Positions 8,790 to 15,893 of a stretch of 64,000 nt of DNA are shown here, piece by piece. The position numbers were made by a program, and so were the translations under genes. Every line of letters starts with the position of its first letter. The first letter of the stretch is position 1. The notes below the pieces were generated by a model. It ran no database searches. It was given only the letters and a program-made list of their open reading frames with translations, and had not been told where the DNA came from. The stretch is from Aquilutibacter rugosus (GTDB taxonomy: Bacteria > Pseudomonadota > Gammaproteobacteria > Xanthomonadales > Xanthomonadaceae): NCBI RefSeq assembly GCF_036541335.1, contig NZ_JAZHBO010000001.1:1-64000 (forward strand). The letters are read 5' to 3'.

Positions 8790-11111
8790 TTAGAAGCGGA
8801 AGTCGGCGGTCAGCGTGAATGTGCGCGGCGTGCCCGGCAGATAGCGGTAACCCGACTTGTTGATCGAGGCCACGTACTGCTTATTAAACAGGTTATAGGC
8901 ATTCAGGCGCAGACTCAGGTCCGGCGTGACATCGAACGAAGCCACGGCATCCCACACGGTGTACGACTTGGTGAATGCGGGCGTGCCGACGGCGCCATCG
9001 GTACCGCGATGCAGGCCTTCGTTGTAACGGGCACCACCACCCAAGGTCAGACCAAACGGGAATCGATAGGTCGTCCACGTGGTGATCGCAGAACCCGGGG
9101 TGTACGCGAGATCACTGGTGCCATCGGCAGTCACACCGGCGCCCTTAGTCACTTCGGTATCCATATAGGTATAGCCGGCGGAAACAGACCAATGACGCGT
9201 CAGATTGCCGGTTGCAGTGAGTTCGGCACCACGCACCAGCTTTTCACCGGTCTGCGTCGGATTGCCGTTGCTGTCCAGATCCTGCGTGTTGATCTCGTTC
9301 AATACTTGCGTGCGGAACAGCGCGGCATCCACAAAGAAACGATCACGGTTGAAGGCAAATTTGGCGCCGATTTCCGCTGTGCGAGCCTGTTGCGGATCCA
9401 TGTTCGGATTATTGAGATTGTTCGCTGCGGCACTCAGATCGAAGTTCGATCCACCCGGAGGCTGCTGGGACACCGCAAAGTTGGTGTACAGGTTCACCGT
9501 CGGGTTGAGCTTGTAAACGGCGCCGAGCTTCCAGTTCAGCAGCGTGTCCGACGATTCCAGGTCGACACCGGGAACCACAGTCCCGAGTGCGTTGGTGCCG
9601 CAGTTCTTGGCATTGACCGTACAGGCCACCGAATTACGAAACGCGGTTTTGTAGCGATCGGCACGCAATCCGCCCGTCACCAGCAAGTGCTCACCAATAC
9701 TCAAAGTGTCGAAGGCATAGACGGAGGCCGTTTGCGTCTTGCCGTAGCCATCCGCACCGTTATACGCCCAAGTCAGACCGGTCGCATTCCAGTCGGGCTG
9801 ATAGAGATTGGCCGGCGTCCAGATCGTACCGTTCGTGGCGGCACGACCCAGCGAAGCCTGCTTTTCGCGCGTCAGTTCAATACCGGTGCTCAATGCGTGC
9901 CCGATATTGCCGGTCTTGAAATTGGCATTGACATTGAACTGATTGGTAAGAATCTCGTTAGTGACATCCTTAAAGGTCGGATTACTGCGACGCAGAGTGT
10001 AGCTGCTCAGATCATTGACGTCGGTATAGCGAATGTTGCCCAACGCACCTGTGCCGATGTTGTTACCGGTACTCATGAACGCCGTCAGCATATAGTCCTG
10101 ATGCGTCTCGCCCCAACGCAGCGTGTTCGAGATCAGCAGGTTGTCGGAGACTTCATGCTCCACACGCAGCGTGGCCATCTTGCCGGTGGTGTCTTCGTAA
10201 TCCGATCGCGTTCCGTAGAAATTGCTCGGATCGACCGGATGGCCGACCAAGGCCTCCAGACCCGGTTGCGGAGTCCAGCCCGGGAGACCAATGGTCGGCA
10301 CGTAGCCGTCGGGTACGTTGTTTTGCTGCACGTACAGTAAGTTCAGATAGGCACGCGTATCGGTGTCCAGGCCAAAGCCAAGCGACGGCGCCACACCCCA
10401 GCGTTGATTTTTGACGTGATCACGACCGGGGACACCACTGTCCTGCCCCACCACATTGACACGCAAGGCGGCACCGGGCAGCGACAAGGGCGTATTGATA
10501 TCAAACGTTGCGCGACGCTGGGCATCCGTCCCTACAGTGACCGAAGCCGATGCATCGCGGCGCAGCTTGGCGCGCTTGCTGACCATGTTGATGGCACCAC
10601 TGGGCGGCGTACGGCCATTGTCGGTACCGGCCGGGCCCTTGAACACTTCGACACGTTCGACATTAAAGAGATCGCGCGCGACCGAACCGATGTCACGAAC
10701 GCCATCGACAAACAGACTGGATGAAGAATCGAAGCCGCGCATGTACACGGTGTCGCCGGTGGCAGTGTTGCCGTTTTCGCCTGCATAGAACGTGCCGACG
10801 CCGGGCGAATTGCGCAGTGCCTCAGTCAAGGTCGTCGCGCCCTGCTGATTGAACAGATCTTTAGTGATGACCTGGATGGTTTGCGGCGTGTCCTGCAATT
10901 TCTGAGTGAACTTGTCGGAATCAGCATGATCCGGAATGTGCTCGCGCTTGCCCTTCACTTCGACATGGCCCAAATGCTTGACGTGGGCATCGCCAACCAG
11001 TGCCTCCGCATTGGCAGCGAAGGCCATGCCGAGACCCGTGGCCAATGTGGCGCCCGCCATGACGGAGCGGGACAGGGATTGATGAGGAGCGAGCTTGCGG
11101 GATTTGATCAT
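8790..11111 (-). CDS. TonB-dependent catecholate-type siderophore receptor (Fiu/PiuA-like)
   Basis: A 773-aa outer-membrane receptor. It has a signal peptide ending GMAFAANA, a plug domain (QDTPQTIQVITKDLFNQQGA, SPGVGTFYAGENG, GPAGTDNGRTPPSGAINMVS) and a 22-strand barrel ending in ...RTFTLTADFRF with the terminal aromatic needed for BAM insertion. It should import ferric siderophore with TonB energy. First gene of the iron operon; a Fur-box-like site lies 60 bp upstream. The pairing with piuC supports a catecholate/xenosiderophore substrate by family context. The whole gene is upstream-adjacent to the prophage right end, but the promoter is intact. Confidence 0.94.
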   Translation of the reverse strand: MIKSRKLAPHQSLSRSVMAGATLATGLGMAFAANAEALVGDAHVKHLGHVEVKGKREHIPDHADSDKFTQKLQDTPQTIQVITKDLFNQQGATTLTEALRNSPGVGTFYAGENGNTATGDTVYMRGFDSSSSLFVDGVRDIGSVARDLFNVERVEVFKGPAGTDNGRTPPSGAINMVSKRAKLRRDASASVTVGTDAQRRATFDINTPLSLPGAALRVNVVGQDSGVPGRDHVKNQRWGVAPSLGFGLDTDTRAYLNLLYVQQNNVPDGYVPTIGLPGWTPQPGLEALVGHPVDPSNFYGTRSDYEDTTGKMATLRVEHEVSDNLLISNTLRWGETHQDYMLTAFMSTGNNIGTGALGNIRYTDVNDLSSYTLRRSNPTFKDVTNEILTNQFNVNANFKTGNIGHALSTGIELTREKQASLGRAATNGTIWTPANLYQPDWNATGLTWAYNGADGYGKTQTASVYAFDTLSIGEHLLVTGGLRADRYKTAFRNSVACTVNAKNCGTNALGTVVPGVDLESSDTLLNWKLGAVYKLNPTVNLYTNFAVSQQPPGGSNFDLSAAANNLNNPNMDPQQARTAEIGAKFAFNRDRFFVDAALFRTQVLNEINTQDLDSNGNPTQTGEKLVRGAELTATGNLTRHWSVSAGYTYMDTEVTKGAGVTADGTSDLAYTPGSAITTWTTYRFPFGLTLGGGARYNEGLHRGTDGAVGTPAFTKSYTVWDAVASFDVTPDLSLRLNAYNLFNKQYVASINKSGYRYLPGTPRTFTLTADFRF

Positions 11112-11171
11112 TGAATGGATACGTCCGATTGCATGAATTGCGGCGGCCTTGGGCCGTGGACATATCTTAAA

Positions 11172-11186
11172 TGATAATGATTCTTA
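11172..11186 (-). promoter_or_regulatory. Fur-box-like operator of the iron operon
   Basis: The 15-bp tgataatgattctta matches the Fur 7-1-7 consensus TGATAATnATTATCA at 12 of 14 defined positions. It lies 60 bp upstream of the receptor ATG in an AT-rich stretch (11165-11215). Expected action: Fe(II)-Fur represses the receptor-to-reductase operon when iron is plentiful. Confidence 0.8.
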
Positions 11187-11263
11187 TTTCTACACTAATT
11201 CTCAATTGTTTTTAGGAAGGCCGGGCTGGCCTTCCCTATGGAGAGGCGACCTGTCGGAGCTCG

Positions 11264-11268
11264 GTGCG
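11264..11268. repeat. Left copy of the 5-bp target-site duplication (gtgcg)
   Basis: gtgcg directly precedes the TGT end of the prophage at 11269. The same gtgcg directly follows the ACA end at 49316. Mu-type transposition duplicates 5 bp of target, so this pair marks the insertion exactly. Confidence 0.9.
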
Positions 11269-11313
11269 TGTAAGCGGCCACATGGTTTGCAAAATCGGGA
11301 CACTTGGTTTGCG
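11269..11313 (-). repeat. Prophage right end with MuA-binding sites R1 and R2
   Basis: R1 ggccacatggtttgca (11276-11291) and R2 gggacacttggtttgcg (11297-11313) are adjacent direct repeats just inside the TGT terminus. They match the three sites at the other end (consensus GGGACACATGGTTTGCA). Adjacent R1 and R2 mirror the phage Mu right end. A third site further in (as in Mu) is not clear; the stretch around 11351-11360 is only a weak match. Confidence 0.82.
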
Positions 11314-11387
11314 AAGTCAGTTTAGCGGGCCGCTGTATGCCGATCGCCTAGATTTTGCGTTCAGATTACCTACACCCTAACAAGGTT

Positions 11388-11411
11388 GATTCTGACAGCA
11401 AAATCAGAATC
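11388..11411. repeat. Perfect 8-bp inverted repeat near the prophage right end
   Basis: gattctga (11388-11395) and tcagaatc (11404-11411) are perfect complements around an 8-nt loop. No U-run follows on either strand, so an operator is more likely than a terminator. It lies about 60 bp upstream of the small plus-strand gene at 11470. Confidence 0.5.
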
Positions 11412-11469
11412 CGCTGACAGACACCAAGCTGAGGCTACTGGATCATGTCATTTTGGCCCGGAGACCCTC

Positions 11470-11619
11470 ATGAAAGAAGAACAAGCGACCTTAATAGCGG
11501 CCCTGCTCTGCTGCCTGCGCCTCGCGCTTCACGATCTGAACCCCGACCTTGCGGAGGTCGTGATGCATGTCGAGTCGCTCCTGGAGACCTCGTTGGACCC
11601 CAATTCGAACGGGGTTTGA
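11470..11619 (+). CDS. Small plus-strand protein at the prophage right end (49 aa), unknown
   Basis: MKEEQATLIAALLCCLRLALHDLNPDLAEVVMHVESLLETSLDPNSNGV would be one amphipathic helical protein (shown here only in outline: KEEQATL at the start, HVESLLETSL near the end). GGAG sits 7 nt before the ATG. It is transcribed opposite to the phage late operon, in the final 390 bp of the phage where cargo genes are often found. No family recognised; a spurious frame cannot be excluded. Confidence 0.4.
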   Translation: MKEEQATLIAALLCCLRLALHDLNPDLAEVVMHVESLLETSLDPNSNGV

Positions 11620-11658
11620 AACCGCTCCGAAGCCCGTTCAAATTGCATTGGGAGTCTA

Positions 11659-12426
11659 TTAGTAGTTGCGAATCGCCAGCTCCCCTACCGTGGGGCTCTT
11701 GCCCTGTCCTCCAACACTGTACGCGATCTGCAGACGGCTCGTCTTGAACCCCTTAAATACGGCGCGCATGTCCGGGTGGTCGTTGACCGTCAGGAGGCAC
11801 TTGCCGGCCATCGTCCGCATGACGTCAGCGAGCTGCTGATACTGCTCCATGCCGAACTCGACACCGTAGCCAGCCGTCTGCCAATAGGGCGGATCCATGA
11901 AGAAGAACGTGCCGGGCGAGTCGTAGCGCTTGACCGTCTGTTGCCAGGACTCGTTCTCGACAAAGACTCTGGCCAGCCGCAGGTGGGCGGTCGACAAATC
12001 CTCCTCGATCCGGAGCAGGTTCAGCCGGGGCGGGCTGGTCTTTGCCACCCCAAAAGTCTGGCCGGTGACCTTGGCACCAAAGGCGACCTTCTGCAGGTAA
12101 AGAAACCGGGCGGCTCGTTGGATGTCCGTTAGCGTGTCTGCCCTGGATCGGAGAAGCCGGTCGAACTCCTCCCGGCTGACGAGCTGCCAGCGGAACTGGC
12201 GGACGAGTTCGTCTAGGTGATGCTGAACGCAGCGATAGAGGTTCACGATGTCGCCATTGATGTCGTTCAGAACCTCCACCTTGGCAGGGTCAGCGCGCAT
12301 GAACAGGAGTGCGCCGGCTCCGGCAAAGGGCTCGACGTAGCAGGTGTGTGAATTGTCAAAGAGCGGGAACAGCTTGTCGGCGAGACGGCGCTTGCCGCCG
12401 GGCCAAGGGATGATTGGTTTGGTCAT
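11659..12426 (-). CDS. Phage DNA adenine-N6 methyltransferase (D12/Dam class)
   Basis: A 255-aa protein with motif I/X region PIIPWPGGKRRLADKL, AdoMet-binding YVEPFAGAGALLF (FxGxG) and catalytic motif IV DPPY (FFFMDPPYWQTAGY). This is the order of D12-class Dam-like enzymes. It should methylate adenine in phage DNA and protect it from host restriction, a role analogous to Mu mom, which also lies at the right end of Mu. No restriction endonuclease gene is beside it, so it is an orphan. No com-like zinc-finger regulator fits in the 144-bp upstream gap. Start ATG 12426 chosen for the conserved PWPGGK spacing; an in-frame ATG five codons earlier is possible. Confidence 0.92.
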   Translation of the reverse strand: MTKPIIPWPGGKRRLADKLFPLFDNSHTCYVEPFAGAGALLFMRADPAKVEVLNDINGDIVNLYRCVQHHLDELVRQFRWQLVSREEFDRLLRSRADTLTDIQRAARFLYLQKVAFGAKVTGQTFGVAKTSPPRLNLLRIEEDLSTAHLRLARVFVENESWQQTVKRYDSPGTFFFMDPPYWQTAGYGVEFGMEQYQQLADVMRTMAGKCLLTVNDHPDMRAVFKGFKTSRLQIAYSVGGQGKSPTVGELAIRNY

Positions 12427-12472
12427 TGTTAGTAGTCTCATTCAGTGGGATTTGGGTGGGCCAGAATCTCCG

Positions 12473-12487
12473 TGCTCCCCGGGAGCA
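12473..12487. repeat. 7-1-7 palindrome upstream of the methylase gene
   Basis: tgctccc-c-gggagca is a perfect inverted repeat with a 1-nt centre, about 47 bp upstream of the methylase start in the 144-bp gap 12427-12570. There is no U-run, so this may be an operator or a leader hairpin controlling the methylase. Nothing else is recognisable in the gap. Confidence 0.5.
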
Positions 12488-12570
12488 ACGGAGCCCTGGC
12501 CGATCCACGTGAATGAGACGTGGTGCTGGCGGCGGCCGGCCACTTGGCGGTGGCTGGCCGTCGCTTCGTT

Positions 12571-13419
12571 TTAGGGGATTTCTTCGACGGTCACGGTCGT
12601 GCCGTACCAGTCACCTCCTCGGTGTGAAATGGCCGCCATCCGGCCAATGCCGAACAGCAGCGTGTCTTCAATTTCGGGCTGATCCACCGCACCAGCAGGC
12701 GTGTTGTGACGGACGATCGCGATGGTGCGAGCGGACTCTGGAAGCATGGCCCTCCGGAGCGTCTCCCAGTCCTGACCGTTGGTCAGGCCGCCCTGCCGTG
12801 CGATGGCTTTTGTCTGCGGCGTCAATGCGCTCTCAAAGCGCCTGTAAGGAGTCTTTGAAGCGACGATCGGCCGGCTGCCTCGGGTACGACTGGCGCTCGA
12901 TGGATCAACCAGTTCGTTGTCCCATTCGTCAACGTGCGGCATGTCCACCAGATCACCAAAGATGACCTCGCCGAGGTCAAAAAGCGTCCCCGCGGGAATA
13001 CCGACCGACCCATTCACATCGTTGTAAATTACCACTCGGACTTCGGTAACGGTCGTCTGCCGTGTCGGCCGCCAGACAGCACCTACGTTCCCATCTCCAA
13101 GTCGAGCCGTTCGCACAGAACCGCTGCCTAGTGTGGCGCCGCCATTCCAGAGCTCAATATTGACTTTGACACCCGTAGGCAAAGATGTGTTCAGGAGTGC
13201 CGCAGCATTGACTGCGGTTGGCCCCGGCAGCGTGAACTTTAAAACGACGTGGTCAGTCAGTACCTGCCCTGTGGCAGTCATCCAACGCAGACGCGTCCGG
13301 CGGCCGGGTACGCCATCAATTAGCGCCGAGCCGGCATCTGCGGTCATGACGGCCGCGCCACTCTTGCTCGATGAGAGTGAGACCGTAGAGCCGCCTGCCA
13401 TATTCATTCCCAAAAGCAT
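12571..13419 (-). CDS. Phage tail-tip/fibre-associated protein, unknown (282 aa)
   Basis: The product is beta-rich and Gly/Ser/Thr-rich at the N-terminus (AGGSTVSLSSSKSGAAVMTA), with a lectin-like middle (NIELWNGGATLGSGSVRTAR, TTVTEVRVVIYNDVNG) and a C-terminal part containing QPEIEDTLLFGIGRMAAISH. It follows the 657-aa tail protein by 3 bp and is the last structural gene before the methylase, the usual place for distal tail proteins. A receptor-contact or baseplate role is inferred from position; no named family recognised. Confidence 0.65.
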   Translation of the reverse strand: MLLGMNMAGGSTVSLSSSKSGAAVMTADAGSALIDGVPGRRTRLRWMTATGQVLTDHVVLKFTLPGPTAVNAAALLNTSLPTGVKVNIELWNGGATLGSGSVRTARLGDGNVGAVWRPTRQTTVTEVRVVIYNDVNGSVGIPAGTLFDLGEVIFGDLVDMPHVDEWDNELVDPSSASRTRGSRPIVASKTPYRRFESALTPQTKAIARQGGLTNGQDWETLRRAMLPESARTIAIVRHNTPAGAVDQPEIEDTLLFGIGRMAAISHRGGDWYGTTVTVEEIP

Positions 13420-13422
13420 GAT

Positions 13423-15396
13423 TTACGCTCCCCATCCGACGATGTCGACCGTTCCCTTTACAGGGTCAAAAACGCACGATCGCACTAGAATTTTGCGTGC
13501 CTGCGCGGCGCCCTGACTATCCACGAAACGGACGCGGCCAACCTGGCCAGGTTGCGGCGGCACTGCACTTGTCCATGCGAACGTTCCGCGGTAGAAATAG
13601 CGGTTCACCGCGTACAGCGCGAGCACTCGGTCCAGTTCCGCACGAGCATGGCTTTCCGCCCAGAACACGCTGTTAAATGCATCGGCTGCGGCAATGCGAT
13701 CGTACATTCGAGAAACCGTGACCGGTGAGTAGACTCGTCCCTGATGAGTGGCCGTGAGGCGGTCACGAAGGGACTGCGGTACGTCCACGTAATCGGTGAC
13801 CAAATCGCTCTCGGCCAGGACCTTGGCATTCGGTCTGAAATTCAGGGTGCGCGTCAGTCCAGGCGCGGTGTCGGGATCGCGCAGCAGGTCGCCCTCGAAG
13901 TCGTCGACGTCAAAGACCAGACTCGCATCCGCGACCGTTTCCGGATCAATTAGGCGGACCAGGCGCAGAACACCATCCGCTCCGCGGTAGCGCGCAGCGG
14001 TGAACGACGAGAGCACCGTGTCAATCGCTTTACCGACGCTCGTGGCGTCTGCCGAGTAGTAGCCCACGCCATAGCCGGTTGCGGCATCGATAGACTGCGC
14101 ATCGGCAAGCGACCAAGCGGCCGAATTAGCGCGTTGCATCAGATCGGTCAGAGCTTGTGCCAGCGTTGCAGCCTGCGGACCCGCACCGAGTGACGAGGCA
14201 TCACACGTGACCGGATTCTGGGGTGGCGACACGAACATCAGCTGCTGGCCACTGGCATCAGCGACCCACGTCCCGTTCTCCATCAAATCACCGCGATCGC
14301 GGACGGAGGTAACAGTGACACGCGAGTCCGCGACAAACTGCGTGCTTCCGTCGGCAGTACAAGACAGTCCGGGAACGTTAGCTACCGCACCGATGATGGC
14401 CGGCTGAACCTTCCACGCCTGTGCAGGCACATTGGGGGCAAAGACGCCTCGCGCGACTGGAGTGTCGAGAGCCTCATCGGCATCGGTCAGGTGCAGGACT
14501 TTGACGGTCTCGCTTTCGACTTCCACGCTGTCCAAGCGGAAGCGAGCGGCCACGGTAGCGGCCGCTCTCGTGCTGCCCGGTGCGGCAATGACGATCGCCA
14601 CCGGCATGGAGCCGCTGTCGGCAGTGACCAGCGCGTCGAGCTGGCCACGCGGGTCGAACACGCGGCAGATTGCGCCGCCTGCAGCGTGGGATGCCTGCTC
14701 GTTCGACCACGGCCAGAAGGTGACACCCTGTGCGAGTGTGATGTCGTCGCTGTCGAGAATGCCTTCGTAACGGAGGTGTGGCGGGGTGTCCGTGGCGGCG
14801 GTGATGAACTCGCGATCGGCGAGGTAGACGGCCGCCGGAACGATCGGATTCGCTTGCCAGCCTGCGAGCTCGGCGGCGTTGGACGCGGGCCATTGTCCAC
14901 TGTTTACGGCGGCGAAAAGTTGTCCGGACAGGGGTGCGGAGAGGCTGCAGGCGAAGTGCCAGCTAAAACCGGTCAGAATGACGCTGAGCGTCGCAATGAG
15001 CGCGCCGTTACGGTACAGCTCGATGGTACCTGCCGAGATATTGATTCGGATACCAACCGTGTCGCCTTTGACGACAAGTGGCAGACCGCTGCGCAACGTT
15101 GAGTTCCCTTGGGTGACGACACCAGCGTCCACGCGCCAGCCAATACTGTCGGCAGCACTGCCGAGCACGGCAGTGAGCGATCCGCCGGTTTGAATGATAC
15201 CGACCGCCGCCACAAGGCTTGCATCGCCCCAGAATGCAAATCCTGCGCCACGAACACCGGTGGTCACAGAAACATCGCTGCGGGCGACCCGATTCAATCC
15301 AATTCCATCCGCGTTGGTGGCGAGTGTGACGCCACCGTCGCGCGCGACCAAGCCGGCGCCGATCGGTGCTGCAGCGAATTTTCCGTATACGGGCAT
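13423..15396 (-). CDS. Phage tail protein (tail tip/hub), with SPRY-like N-terminal module
   Basis: A 657-aa protein. Residues ~20-140 resemble a SPRY/concanavalin-like sandwich (GAGFAFWGDASLVAAVGI, ISAGTIELYRNGALIAT). The C-terminal half (YDRIAAADAFNSVFWAESHARAELDRVL, FYRGTFAWTSAVPPQPGQVG) resembles central tail proteins of D3112-like siphophages. ATG 15396 overlaps the stop of the upstream 160-aa gene. A longer in-frame extension to 15735 is rejected because it lies antisense-like across that gene and has shadow-type composition. Likely a tail-tip component between tape measure and fibre; exact role unproven. Confidence 0.72.
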   Translation of the reverse strand: MPVYGKFAAAPIGAGLVARDGGVTLATNADGIGLNRVARSDVSVTTGVRGAGFAFWGDASLVAAVGIIQTGGSLTAVLGSAADSIGWRVDAGVVTQGNSTLRSGLPLVVKGDTVGIRINISAGTIELYRNGALIATLSVILTGFSWHFACSLSAPLSGQLFAAVNSGQWPASNAAELAGWQANPIVPAAVYLADREFITAATDTPPHLRYEGILDSDDITLAQGVTFWPWSNEQASHAAGGAICRVFDPRGQLDALVTADSGSMPVAIVIAAPGSTRAAATVAARFRLDSVEVESETVKVLHLTDADEALDTPVARGVFAPNVPAQAWKVQPAIIGAVANVPGLSCTADGSTQFVADSRVTVTSVRDRGDLMENGTWVADASGQQLMFVSPPQNPVTCDASSLGAGPQAATLAQALTDLMQRANSAAWSLADAQSIDAATGYGVGYYSADATSVGKAIDTVLSSFTAARYRGADGVLRLVRLIDPETVADASLVFDVDDFEGDLLRDPDTAPGLTRTLNFRPNAKVLAESDLVTDYVDVPQSLRDRLTATHQGRVYSPVTVSRMYDRIAAADAFNSVFWAESHARAELDRVLALYAVNRYFYRGTFAWTSAVPPQPGQVGRVRFVDSQGAAQARKILVRSCVFDPVKGTVDIVGWGA

Positions 15397-15878
15397 TACC
15401 AGCCAATTCCCGCGATCGCGCTGCTGTTGGCGATGATGGCCATCATGTCGTCCACCGCGCCCTTTGCGATGCGCATTTTCTCGCCTTCGACATACTCGAA
15501 CGCGGTTTGCTTTGCCGTGTCGAAGTACGTATCGCCAATGGCAGGCGGCGTGGTCGGCGCGGCATTCTCGAAGTCCGCCTCTTGATACGTGCCGACTTTC
15601 CGTACCCAGCCGGGGTTGAGCGTGTGCGTGTCGCCAAGGCTTGATGCCATGACCGTCTTGACGCTGCCAGCGGTGCGGCTTGGCCGCCCATCGGGTGCCG
15701 TCATGAAATTGCCATTCGCGTCCACCTCGAAGCATTGTGCGTCAATGGATATCGAACCGCTTGATGCGTCCACCAGCTTCATGGATACGCGGAAATACTT
15801 GCCGCCATCCTCGAAGTCCATGATTGTGCAGTTGGTGGGAATGGTCGCTGGGCGGTTGGGCAGTTCAGTTGCTTGCAT
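15396..15878 (-). CDS. Phage tail-tip small protein, unknown (160 aa)
   Basis: The product has an N-terminal beta-rich part (PTNCTIMDFEDGGKYFRVSM) and a C-terminal part (IGDTYFDTAKQTAFEYVEGE) ending AGIGW. It overlaps the 657-aa gene at its stop and follows the long fibre-like gene by 15 bp. Co-directional placement inside the tail-tip block supports a structural or assembly role. No conserved family recognised. Confidence 0.6.
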   Translation of the reverse strand: MQATELPNRPATIPTNCTIMDFEDGGKYFRVSMKLVDASSGSISIDAQCFEVDANGNFMTAPDGRPSRTAGSVKTVMASSLGDTHTLNPGWVRKVGTYQEADFENAAPTTPPAIGDTYFDTAKQTAFEYVEGEKMRIAKGAVDDMMAIIANSSAIAGIGW

Positions 15879-15893
15879 GGTATTTTCCTTGTT

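Noticed and set aside
8694..10340. Long plus-strand open frame (548 codons) opposite the TonB receptor
   Set aside because: Antisense shadow of a strongly recognised receptor; Arg/Gly/His-rich, no family, no ribosome-binding site.
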